Of a stretch of DNA of 64,000 nt, positions 47,626 through 58,410 are shown in pieces; position 1 is the first letter of the stretch, and each line of letters starts with the position of its first letter. The stretch is from Atherinomorus stipes (taxonomy: Eukaryota; Chordata; Actinopteri; Atheriniformes; Atherinidae), in contig JALJCO010013663.1 of assembly GCA_023101725.1 (NCBI GenBank), positions 129,001-193,000 of the forward strand, written 5' to 3'. Position numbers and translations under genes: made by a program. The notes below the pieces were generated by a model. The model was not told the origin of the DNA. It made no database searches and was given only the letters and a program-made list of their open reading frames with translations.

Positions 47626-49280
47626 GGACGGGAAGGTAAATCCGGACAGGTCCCTCTGAATCCAATGGCTTACATGGTGTTTTGCCTCTTATTTTGAATG
47701 AAAAAGAGACAGATCTGCAAAGTTTTCTGAGGCATACAGTACAACAGTCTTCTGTCTTTTTACAAACCGAAAAATACCAACATTGCAACAATGAAAAGGT
47801 TCATATTAACTTTTTTTGTTCTACTCCATTCTGTAACACACTCCCCAGACATCTAGACGAGGATTTGATCTGACATGAGCGGCTAACAAAAGACTGTAAA
47901 CCCCTTGGACTCCCTCAAGCACACAGACAGAAACTCACCCAACCTCCTGAATGAGTCAGTATGATTCACGTGATGCAGGACTTCAGAGCTGTTTTGACAG
48001 AAGGTCTACGTTAGAGAGACGATTTAAGAATACCTGCGTGCAGCCGGCAGGTATGCAGCAGCTGATCTCTGCAGGCCACACACGTACCTGAAAACCCTTG
48101 CAGTGTTTTTAACCACCCTGACAGGCAGAGATAGGTTCCAGTAAAAAGTACATGACGTACAAGGAAAATATAGACTACAAAGATGATGACAGAAAATAAA
48201 CTAATCCAACAGTCCAACAGTAGGCTAGACAGTGTAAGCTGTGTAACTGTGAACTGAGTCAAACACAAATTCTACTGTTTTCCATACCTGACACAGACTG
48301 ATGCATTCAGCTGGGGAAAAGCCCCGGAGCTTGCACTTAAGGTCAGCCCTGATTAAATCCTGGATAAGGAAGCTGCAGTCTCACTCAAAAACAAAAAACT
48401 TAACAAAATGAAGACTTTAAAATTAGGTTCTTCAAAAGGCTTCAGTTTTGGAAATCTCTCTTTATTTAACATACCAATGCTGTTTTTTTTATGCTAGAAG
48501 ATATTAGCCCGGTACACCAGCCATCGCCATGTATGAGATACACAGCAAGTCAGTCTGGGCTCCCTCCGTTGGACACTGATTTCCAACTCAAGAAGAGAAG
48601 TGGGACTAACAGGAACAAATTGAACTGGAGAGAACCAGTCAGAGGAACATCTTTTGTAAGATGATAGCCCTCAGAGCAGCAAGTTGTTAATGTTTTAAGG
48701 ACATGTGCAGCTCATTTAAGACATCAGAAAGGGCATCGTTATATAGAAGTCGCTCCGCTGCAGCCGCCATTCTGACTGTTTATGATTAGAGAACTGAGTC
48801 GCCGAAAAAGATGTCGTAAAGTCCCGCCTCCTGCACTGTGATTGGTCCAGTCAGTTTTATACAGGGGTGGAAATCACTTCCCAATGGAGGGGACCCAGAC
48901 TGACGAAGCTGCCACTATGATAGGCACTTTGTCTGCTTTGCAGTGAAAATCTCAAAATGAGTTTTAAACAGCTAGAGTTTCTTATGTGAACAAATTACAG
49001 ATCCAGTCCTGTCAACCGGCAGGTGGAACTACGTTCTACGCGCTGGCTAAAATTAGCATTTAGCAAAACAGTCAGCCTTATTCTCTAACAGTTCTTGAAA
49101 TTTATTCATAAATCCTACTTACAAACTTTTTGTGCCAATTAAGTATTCAACAAAATCTTCATATCTTGAATTTGTTCTCACGAAATAACAAACTTGTCTG
49201 AACACTCAGGAGAACTCTTACGGACATCAGAGTACTGACATGTTTGAACAAAATTAGCATCTGTTATTTTCTGCTGTTCA
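47626..49280. other. No gene seen
   Basis: Noncoding. A CG-containing patch at about 48735-48860 resembles fish repeat sequence but has no definable ends. Confidence 0.5.
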
Positions 49281-49285
49281 GTTAA

Positions 49286-49901
49286 AGCCAGATTTGGTAA
49301 TCCTGTTCAGGAAAACTTTTTGTTCTACTGGGTGAAATGGTCCTTCCATCCTGACAGTAGTCAATACATCATGCATACATAAAAAGGAAGGAAAAAAAAG
49401 TCAGACCTCTGTGAGAGCTGCAGTTCTGTAAAAACTCTGACCAACCATTGCCATTCACACAGGAAGGCAGGACTTATTAATTCGCAACTTATAAAAAAAA
49501 TAAATCAATGCCTTTATGTCTTGTCTCTGTCCCTCCCCTCTCTCCGTCCCCCACGTGACCTCCCTGTAAATAAATATACGTAGCTAACGGACTGCTCAAT
49601 GCTGCTGCACCAAAAAAAAACAAACCAATACAAACAACAGATAATGATAAAGTCTCAGAGGTGCTGACGTTTGCAGTGTGGACTTTTACATTGCATAAGG
49701 AGTTGGAGGTGAGTGGATTAAAGCTTTTAGAAATGTGGTTTGTCAGCTGTTTACTATCAAGCTAACGAGCTATCCACTCGGCTGTTATTGATGACCTGCT
49801 CGTAAAACATCGGCACACATGTCCCTGCGCTCTGAAGGCGTGGTTTTGGGTGGTGTGTGTCGTTTGCACAAACTGTTTTTCCAACATTACCTACCCTAGC
49901 T
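49286..49901. mobile_element. TTAA-flanked nonautonomous element abutting its neighbour
   Basis: TTAA at 49282-49285 and 49902-49905. The left end is AGCCAGATTTGGTAATCCTG. The right end reverse-complemented is AGCTAGGGTAGGTAATGTTG. No transposase. The right-hand TTAA is also the left-hand TTAA of the element at 49906. Confidence 0.72.
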
Positions 49902-49905
49902 TTAA

Positions 49906-50344
49906 AGACCACAACAGTTTTCTCAGTAACGCCCCCTATCGACGGCTAAACTAGCATCTATCTTGCACTGTACATGTACTGTGATTCACTAAAAGACAGT
50001 CTTATCTTGACTCTTGTTCTGTCCCTTTCTCTCTTTCTTTTCCACTCTTCCTCCGGTAATGTTTCCTTGCATTTCTTTGCTGAATCCGTCAAATGCACGT
50101 TCAAAACACCCGCTGTGTTCATATCTGGTTCATATCCATTTGCTAGTAAGTGACCTGTGTGGTCCCTATAACCAATAGTTGGCTGTAACGTCACACTTGC
50201 CATATCCAAAAGTTACAGTACATCTAAGCCTCAGGATGCCGCTGGGCAGTGACGGCTCAAAAATGCGCATAATGAATGTTGGTGTGCCATCAAAACGAGT
50301 CAGAAATGCATAATTTTAAGGTCTAAAAGTTACCTTGTGGGTCT
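49906..50344. mobile_element. TTAA-flanked MITE, copy 2
   Basis: TTAA at 49902-49905 and 50345-50348. It ends GTGGGTCT, the inverse of the AGACC(C)ACA start. Same family and orientation as 39172-39623, with scattered substitutions and small indels along its length. The junction with the preceding element shares a single TTAA. Confidence 0.85.
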
Positions 50345-50526
50345 TTAATGAAAATAGAGCAATAAAACGACATCAGTGTTTCAGATTTGAAATAACTTTT
50401 GGCAAAGTAGAAAGCATTTTGTTATTTTAAGATAAAAACAATATATTGCTGATAATAAACTCTTTTTGTTTTTATTTTTATCAAGAACAAGTCAAGCTAT
50501 ATTAATTCTATTGCTGGTCTTCCTAA

Positions 50527-51928
50527 CCTTGTGTTCACACCGGATGCGAATAACATTATTCCCGCAAGTGAATTACATGTTAAGTCAATGTACTGTACAA
50601 GCGTGAGTAGCTTGTACAGTACATTTGCGTTTGCTTGGGGTGGCACGTTTGACGCAAATTTGCGGCGCGACAAGCCCTAAACTTTTACTTGTACAAATGA
50701 GGCGTACTATTCACGCGAGTTAAAAAAATTGAACTCGAGCATTTTATATGCGCGAACAATACGAGCCCCTTCATTGAAAATGAATGAGACGTGATGTGAA
50801 CAGACCGGCGCTCTGCAGCTCGCTGCTCTCTTCAAAGAAAAGCGCTTTTAATAAATACGGATAAAATCACAAAGTGCTGCGCACAACAGCGGTAATAATA
50901 CCATAAATTTAGGACTGAAAACCTGGTCAGCCAAAACCTCACTAACCAAAAGCTGCTTGTCTCTGCAGCTGGTGTTTGATGGGATGAAACGCCACAACGC
51001 CAAGACTCTGCAGCGGGGGACAGAGAGCCTGTCGTTTCCAGAGGAAGATGTGGCTCTGTCCTCGCTACATAAATAAACTGAGGTTGTTTGTTTTAAAACA
51101 TCAATATAATTCAATATGAGTCTGTGTTCAGACTAGTGTAGTATTCAGTTTGGTCACAAGATTATGCTCCAATACCAGAAGTCAGCGTCAGCTGATGTAA
51201 ACACACTCGGATGAAAGGAGCAGGAAAGCGGTCAGTTATGAGTTGCGTTTAATCAGCTGGTTAAATTTTGAGAGGTGGAGATGAGGAGACGGTAGAGACT
51301 CATAAACTGAGCTACATAGCTAGCGACAGAAGCCACGTTGTTTTGCTGGAAGTTGGAAGTTGTTGGAAGTTTTGCAGGAAGCACTAACTAGCTGCAGCTA
51401 GCTTACTCTCTGAAGGCAGATGGACAGATGCTCTGCAGCTGGAATACAGCGCCTGTAGTTTGCATCCTATGCAGAACCGATTCTCTCCGACAGATCATGA
51501 AACTGGGCTCGGGAAATCCACCTGGAAGCAGCCGTCAGCCAGACGTAACTCCTGAATCAGTTGATGAAATTCACACAGTTCTGAGCACCTCCGGAGAATG
51601 TGCTGGACCCAAACATGCCGGTATCTTCAGTTCTCTGACTTCCAAAGCAGGTACAATGCCACAGTTCTCTCAAAGTACTCACAATAACCAGGTTCTGTCA
51701 TGTTCACCTGACTGAGGTGACTGACAAGTGACAAACCACCATCCCCCACTTCAGAAAGTTAAACTTGACACGCGAATGAAGCGTCTTATTCGTACATACT
51801 ATCTGCTTCATTCACGCTTCTTATTAGCTCCATTCACGTGAAAAAACGGCTGAATCAAGCGAGTTAACATCCAGCATTTGCGCATTGAAATCTAGGCGGG
51901 AATGGAGGCGTCTGGTGTGAACACAGGG
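50527..51928. mobile_element. PIF/Harbinger-like element with TAA target duplication
   Basis: The left end is CCTTGTGTTCACACCGGATG. The right end reverse-complemented is CCCTGTGTTCACACCAGACG. TAA lies on both sides (50524-50526 and 51929-51931), the 3-bp TWA target of Harbinger elements. The subterminal arms contain repeated CGCGAA/TTCGCG-like and GCGTGA words. The interior has ORFs of up to 95 codons without a known domain, so it is nonautonomous or decayed. Confidence 0.78.
50588..50624. repeat. Perfect 15-bp hairpin with 7-nt loop
   Basis: ATGTACTGTACAAGC (50588-50602) is followed by GTGAGTA and then the exact reverse complement (50610-50624). It lies in the left arm of the Harbinger-like element and is not mirrored in the right arm. 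Confidence 0.9.
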
Positions 51929-52174
51929 TAACACCGTTGCAATAGCTTATGCACATGCCAGATCCGTTCCCTCAACCACAAGAATACCACTCCATAAATG
52001 TCCACGACACATGTGACTCCAAGATCTACCTGCTAAATGTGGTATTTAGAAATAAAATGTAGAAAATGGTGAACATGTGCATCTGAAAGACTAATTTAAG
52101 GTTTATAAGACGATGCTGACCCGCTGTTAGCTGTGGGATAACGTAAGTTGGTAATCCAATGTTAACAATTGCTA

Positions 52175-52275
52175 CACACTAAAAAATGCTGAGTTGTTTT
52201 TTTAAACCCAACCATTAGGTTGAGCCTGTTGGTTAATTTAAATGTTTTTTTTGTTTTTTTTTTAAGAGCATTTGG
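52175..52275. mobile_element. MITE left end (fragment)
   Basis: CACTAAAAAATGCTGAGTTG, followed by AAACCCAACCATTAGGTTGA, is the start of a frequent fish MITE that normally reads ATGCTGGGTTG. The mirrored right end is not found. Confidence 0.5.
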
Positions 52276-55231
52276 TAGTCTGAAAACTCAGTTGGTGAAA
52301 TAATTTCTGTTCGGTCTTAAGTTATTAGCCAACTCACTTAGCCAAATGGTGAATTATGCCTAAACTCAGCTGCTATTTGAAATTATTCTCTCCTAATTAG
52401 CTAATGTTTTCTAGTTGTTAATATTTTAATAAATATTAATGTTTAATAATTTTGAGTTTTAATGAGGAATTTAATTCTTAAAGACAAATACTCCAGCAAC
52501 AGAAAGTGGTCTCATTGCTATTCTGAAAATTTGCCACCATAGCTACTACACATTTCTTGACATTATTTCACCAAACAATATCAACATTTTGTGAAAATTA
52601 AATCTAAACCTAATAAAAAGAAGTAGAAAACATATGAACTTGCATGTTTCTTAACTTAAAAAAAAATACTATAGAGGATGGCAACTTTATTTCTCTTTTA
52701 TAACCATCAAGTAGAAAAAGGACTGCACCAATATTATTAAAAAATTCCATTTGGATTCTGCTTTCTGGGTGGCTTGTGCCATAATCTCAAACATGAGGAT
52801 ATATGGAACGAGTCCAACACAAACTAACTCTCAGACAATAGCTCGCCTTGGTAGGTAATGTCCTGACTTTCTGGATTCCACATGGTTTGCGAACACAGCT
52901 TTTTCTCCCCAAGTGAAATGGTTGAAGCATTTGAGAAAACACCACCAGTAATCTGGCAGTGAGCAACACTATAAAGGAGCTGGAGGTTGGATTCATCAGG
53001 TCACGACCCTGCACTGTAGGTTAAACAGAGTTTTACTTGTATAGCATAATTTGACTTACTATAAATGGTAAAAGTGGGTCACTATTGCGGCCATCCTGTT
53101 GAATGTCTAGTGTGCCATTATGTGGGGAAAATTATACTAATTAATTTCAAGGGGAGAGCAGCCTTGGTTGAGGGCAGAAAGTGTTCCCATGGTTCATATC
53201 AGGGCTGTAGTTTTTTTTTTTTTTTCTAATTTCATTCCCCTGGGTTGGCTGAGTGAAGTGGGGGGCCTGTTTTCGCGGTAGATGTGTTGGACTGATCTGT
53301 CGGCTGCTCGGGGATGTGATGGTGGCCCGGGCACCTTCCCAGGGAACCTGCATATGAGCGCAATGTAGAAATCTCAGCCCTAATGCAGCCTGACAGCTCA
53401 TGGCAGCGGCTCAGCTGCTGCCGTTTATGAAGGGTGGTCTCGACTTACGACAGAGGCTGGCAGGGCGGCAGGGGTGGAGTGTCGGGGTTCAACAAATCCT
53501 CCAACGGTAGCAAAGATGTAGACCAGCCACACTGTGAGCTCAGTGGCTCTTTTCACAGCCTTCGCTTTCAGCGCCTGAGGACACTGGGTTACACCAAGGT
53601 GTAACGTTTCACCATGTAATTAGATTACTAATGTAGTGTGAAATGAAACTGAATGGGTGTCTCAACTAAAAATGTGAAGTTCTTTGAGGTTACCCACTTT
53701 TTTTTTTCCAACATGCCAGTGAAGACCATGGTTTCCTTCACAAAGACGTGTCACAATGGTGTTGTGTGCTGCCTCCAAGGTCTACTGCACTTGCCAGTAA
53801 AAACAAGTGCCTAATAATTGCTCTTTCTGACCCGCCATCCATCTCAAAGGTGCTCTCACACTCCCTCCAAGGTTGCTTCAGAATAAAACAATTACACACA
53901 GAACGCACACACAAGTCGTCGCCCCCTCACGACCTCTCAAGCACTTCCAATAGCTTCCAGCTGTCTCTTTGGGACTCTTAGGAAATATTTTTCAAAGCCA
54001 AGTCACTTTGGTGCGGCCTTACTGTTGATTAGTGAGGTCTCATTCAAGAGGTGAAAGATAATTGTCCCCACCTTGAGGCTCCAATAAATTTCACTATTTT
54101 GTGTTAATGCTTCACTGTGGATTTTCCCAAACACTAAGAAATGAAAAGTTCATTGCAGTAAATGAAACAATTTCATTGCAGTAAATGAAACAGGTCGTGG
54201 AAATGAAATCAATTGGATTGGCTAAACTGTATGTAAACACATGTGACTGGGGTTAGAGCTGGAATCAACCACAGTTTTTAACTGATTAATCTTTTGAGAT
54301 CACTTATCAAACAAAAATTACAGTATTTTTATATTGTTTTATCATTGTGCCTTTTTGTTTCATTACTGACTTCTGGGGAAAACAAACATAAAAAACTATA
54401 AGTTCTGTTTTCTTCATTCATTTATTTATCTTCATTTTCTTCATTTATCTTAGATTTTTCAGATTTTCTGCTGCCATGGAGACGGTTTAATTGTTTCCAT
54501 ATGCCATGGAATTTTGATGACTGGTCACAATTAAAATACCTCTAACTGTTCCATCTGCAGTTCCATCAACATAATGGCTGAAGACTTGAGAGGAAACACA
54601 AGTGAGAAAAACTATCAAAGAAGTAATTTAAAGACATGAAATTGAAGTATTTTTATAGATGAGAAAGTTTACATTATTTGCTTTAAGAATTTGAATAAAA
54701 AATAACATTAAAAATAGTGATAATAATAATTTGAAGGTGACAGCTACTAGTTTAATTCTAGGTGCCACCCTCACAGTCACTTACTGTGAGTGTGTCAGCA
54801 TTAGTCAATGTTTAACTAACATGTGCATTGGGAAAGTGGCAACCTCCATGGGGCTTTTGAGCTCGTTTGCTTCCTTCACCCTCATCCTGTTTAGTTTTTG
54901 TCCGATTGAATTTTAAAAATGTAATGCAAGGAGCATTATATTTCTATTCATGGCAATCAAGTAGCAACTGCTGAGCTAATGCTAATGCCTTTTGTGTAGA
55001 TGTTGGCATGGTAATCAGGTGTAAATATTTATGTACCCATCAAAATTAACAATACAATTATACAATATTTTTTAAAGAAATATTCACATCACCTCTAGAC
55101 GTTCTGTGGATGTATTATTTTTTTAAAATTATTTTGATAAAAACAGATATTTTTTTTTCTCCTCTCTCTGTCAATCTCTCTCCCTCTTCCTCACTCCTTT
55201 CTCTCTGTTCCACTTTCTATCATTACCTCTG
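52276..55231. other. No gene seen
   Basis: Nearly 3 kb of noncoding sequence. An AATTTCATTGCAGTAAATGAAACA-type 22-bp word is duplicated in tandem at about 54149-54192. No domain-bearing ORF. Confidence 0.5.
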
Positions 55232-55462
55232 TTAAAGGGGAAACTCAGTAACTTTTTTACCTCAATAAATGCTTTTCGGAATCCCCGTGGGGCTAAACAA
55301 AGTGTTTACGGAGCGATTCAATGTCGTCCCCCCCCCCCCCCCCCCCCGCCGGGGCCTCTGGCCTGCGAGCAGCTCTATGCAACTTTGCCTGCGCCGACCC
55401 GAGCAGAACTTGCGACAACAGAAACCACTGTACGGTACTCAGGTCCCCTATCTATCAAGCTG

Positions 55463-55470
55463 CTTCCAGC
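55463..55470. repeat. Left TSD of nested hAT MITE
   Basis: CTTCCAGC, identical to 55901-55908. Confidence 0.9.
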
Positions 55471-55900
55471 TAGGGCTGGGCGATATGGACCAAAAGTCAT
55501 ATCTCGATATATTTAGGCTGACTATCGATATACGATATATATCTCGATATTTTTATCGCAAGGTGAGATCAAGTATTTTGTTACAGTCAGAGCCAAATAT
55601 GACATTACAAGTAGTTTAATTTAAACAGACCGGGTGAAATAATGCTCAGCTGTTCAAAGAATGATCAAATGTAAACAGAAATACTGTATAATACTGTATG
55701 TAATAATACTCGCAGATGCAAGTATGGAACATTACACAGAATTAAATGTAACAAACCCTAGTAAGGTCAGCATTTATATACAAAGACTAAACAAACACAC
55801 ATTGAACTCCATATCTCGATATGGGCGATATGGTCCAATTCCATATCTCATTTGAAAATATATCGATATATTTTTCATATCGATATATCGCCCAGCCTTA
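55471..55900. mobile_element. hAT MITE with perfect 8-bp TSD
   Basis: The left end is TAGGGCTGGGCGATATGG. The right end reverse-complemented is TAAGGCTGGGCGATATATCG. Perfect 8-bp duplication CTTCCAGC. The arms are full of ATATCGATAT palindromes, typical of this hAT group. The short interior has no coding capacity. Confidence 0.92.
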
Positions 55901-55908
55901 CTTCCAGC
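55901..55908. repeat. Right TSD of nested hAT MITE
   Basis: CTTCCAGC, identical to 55463-55470. Confidence 0.9.
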
Positions 55909-56659
55909 TCTGATTTGAACCAGACTACCAGCGCTAATTCGAAGAAAACATTTCTTTAGGTTCACACCACCTAAGCATCGGCTCCTGGCTCTCATAACCA
56001 ACTCTTTGCTGGGCCAGAGTGATTCACGTAGCTTGTGCTGCCTGGGCGCCGGGTGAAGCATCACTGCTTCAGGCTCAATAATCACTTGTCACGTCCGCAA
56101 AAAGTAAATAAAAGTTCGTATTCTTACCTGCTACTCGCCAACACCAGTGAAAAATATAATCCACGGCATATTTACCCGCAAATCGCGGGTAAAACGTCCC
56201 GTTTCAGAAGAGACAGGTCTTTGCTTTGAGCAGAGGGAGACGAGGTGCTGCTACCAACGCAGCAAAGTAGCATTAACAAGCTAGTAAAAGCTTAGAAATA
56301 TATCCAGGAATCAAAATAGAGGAAAGACAGGTAGAGAAGCCGTCTGTGTGCTGTGGGGGTGCAGGGGGGGGTTGAACTTTACGACAGTGAAAGGACGCCA
56401 CTAGGGGGAGCCCTGAGCTGAAGTTACTGAGTTCTGCTTTAACTTTCATTTTTCCCTTGTCAAGCCCAGCAGTATGGTATGGAATACTGTTATAAACAAA
56501 TGTTTAATTAAAGAAATAAAATGAATAAACAGGATATCAAGGGGAGCCTTGTGTTCATAAAGCTCCTCTTGGCAAAGCAAATCTGTTCAACACAATAAAG
56601 CAACCAGATCACCATTCTGCTTGCTATGATGCTGGACAGGAAAGTAGGAAAGAAAAAAA

Positions 56660-56765
56660 AAAATCAAGTTTATTTATATAGCCCTTTACAGTACCCAATG
56701 GACACACAAAGTCTTTACAGCAGGGGTAATAAAGAAAGAGACAACGAAGTAAAACATCATACAAA
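56660..56765 (-). mobile_element. LINE 3' end (minus strand)
   Basis: TCAAGTTTATTTATATAGCC, followed by CTTTACAG and AGTCTTTACAGCA, is the antisense form of a fish LINE 3' terminus. The matching RT fragment lies 1.1 kb to the right, so other repeats were probably inserted between them. Confidence 0.5.
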
Positions 56766-56770
56766 TGCAA

Positions 56771-56910
56771 AGTTAACTGCTTTTGTTGCTATCGGGTACA
56801 AACGTCATATCTCCATTTTACATCATTAAAACCCTCTACTTCACATGAGCTTGATTTGGTGAAAATATTCAAAAAGTAAATCAAGAGTTTATTTGCAAAA
56901 GCAGTTAACT
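56771..56910. repeat. Short element with 15-bp perfect inverted repeats
   Basis: AGTTAACTGCTTTTG at 56771-56785 is repeated exactly in inverse at 56896-56910. The 140-bp unit could be a tiny MITE; no target duplication could be set. Confidence 0.5.
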
Positions 56911-56999
56911 CTGTTTTTTCTAAATGGCGTTTGTCTATTTTTGCAAATGAACTCTTCATATTTATCTTATATTCTGTTTTTTATTCGCTGACAGACGCT

Positions 57000-57285
57000 G
57001 ATGCAGTGAGTATGAATAGAGTTTAAGAAGAAAAACAACATCATATTCCAGCAACAAGTTTCCCTGAATTATTTACTTCACCCATGACCCAAATTCAGTT
57101 AATATTTAATACTAAAGATATATTACACTAGCTCTGCTAGTTAGATCCGTCTTCGTCTGACTGGAGCGGTACAGAAACAGTTATGATGATGATGATGAAG
57201 GCCTGATTGCCAATGTACGCAGCCGAACACTCGCGCACAACGGGAAGAATTATAAACTGGAATCATCACAAACATCAGCTTCCCT
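57000..57285 (-). repeat. Dispersed repeat, copy B (inverted partner of 28977-29250)
   Basis: Contains CAACGGGAAGAATTATAAACT and AATCATCACAAACATCAGCT, the reverse complement of copy A. Differences are scattered substitutions and small indels. Confidence 0.75.
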
Positions 57286-57835
57286 CAGAGATAAAAGACA
57301 CAAACATGATGAGAAATGTTTATTAGAAACTTTGTGTTTCTTCGTGGTGGCTGGAAGCCGTTATAACCTCCTGAGGAGGAGACGCAGATGCAGGGAGATT
57401 TTCTGTTAGTTCAGTCAGCACATTCCTGCAGAAATGAAATCATCCACAAATTTTTCAGTGGGGAGGACAAAAAGATTGCTGTTGTCCTTTGTACACCAGG
57501 TACAGAGCAGTTCTGATGCGAACGGGACGCCGTGATGTCAGTTTGTTGTTGTAGGTCTCGGAGGGAGGGACTTGGAAAATGTGTAGTTCAGGGGAGAGGG
57601 GTAATTGGCTGGAAGTCATGGCGTCACAAGCTGCGGGATGAGTAAAATAGGCCCAACTGCCAATCAGCCTATTTGCGAATGCTAACTTCGCCATGTAGGC
57701 AGACACACCCAGGGAAAAAGAAAATGCAAATCTATAATTTAATCCCTTAGGGGACATAGGCAGGCTGGGGAAACTAAAATATATGATCAAAAACCTCAAA
57801 AAATGCAAATTACATGCCAGGGGCACTTTAAAGAA
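57286..57835. other. Unassigned insert between LINE parts
   Basis: The segment ends GCCAGGGGCACT before TTAA (57828-57831), which on the reverse strand gives TTAAAGTGCCCCTGGC, a plausible TTAA-element end. No matching left end was recognised. The 123-codon minus ORF has no known domain. Confidence 0.35.
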
Positions 57836-57839
57836 GTAG

Positions 57840-58410
57840 ACTAGTTAGAATTAAAAGCTAGACGAAAAAAAATAGGTCTTAAGCTTAGATTTAAAAGAGC
57901 CTAGTTCAGTAGTGAGACAAATGTCGGGGGGCAGTGAGTTCCATAATCTCAGGCCAGCAGCTGAGAACTATTTCAGCTTCGTCCTTGGGATTTCTATGAG
58001 AAGTTGGCCAACTGAACGAAGGGCCCTGAAAACAAACAAGTAATTTAAAATCAATTCGGAAGCAGACAGGCAGCCAGTGTAGGGAAGATAGGATGAGGGT
58101 TATACTGTATGTTCCCGCCTGGACGTGCCCACCAGAAATCGAGCAGCGGCATTCTGGATGACCTGCCATGACGGGCTGCCATGTTTCAGTGCCCAGGGAG
58201 CAGCTGTGGAGCTTAAGGGCCTTGCACAAGGGCCTGCAGTGGCCCGCAGTGTGAGAGCACCCAAAGAAGATAGTTTGCTTTGCTGAATACTGTAGGCAGA
58301 TCTGTTGTCATCTGAAAAAGTGAAAATCAATATTGAATTCACAGCTATCATCAAGGAGGAGGAGGTAAGTAAAGAAAAGGGGCCCAAGACAGATCCTTGG
58401 GGCACACCTT
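57840..58410 (-). pseudogene. LINE reverse transcriptase C-terminal fragment (minus strand)
   Basis: The antisense reading gives GVPQGSVLGP (58409-58380), the RT motif between the two catalytic boxes, and FSDDNRSAY (about 58320-58294), the catalytic DD box. Then VIQNAAARFLVGTSRREH (about 58165-58115) and LSSLHWLPVCFRIDFKLLV (about 58090-58030) form the conserved C-terminal tail of a fish CR1/Rex-type LINE. The distance between the DD box and VIQNAAARF is only about 45 codons, far shorter than I expect for the family, so an internal deletion is likely. Two frames are used. The tail toward KTYFF is present near 57850. Dead 5'-truncated copy. Confidence 0.82.

Larger units (their letters stand above)
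55236..56438. mobile_element. TTAA-flanked element carrying a nested hAT MITE
   Basis: TTAA at 55232-55235 and 56439-56442. The left end is AGGGGAAACTCAGTAACTT. The right end reverse-complemented is AGCAGAACTCAGTAACTTC. After removing the 430-bp hAT insertion the host element is about 765 bp. A long C run at about 55330-55348 lies in the left arm. No transposase. Confidence 0.82.

Noticed and set aside
57285..57835. TTAA element bounded at 57828
   Set aside because: Only one plausible end was seen; no mirrored terminus with TTAA could be found on the other side.
57906..58405. Possible host protein-coding exon on the minus strand
   Set aside because: The motifs PQGSVLGP, SDD and VIQNAAARF identify it as a LINE reverse transcriptase fragment.
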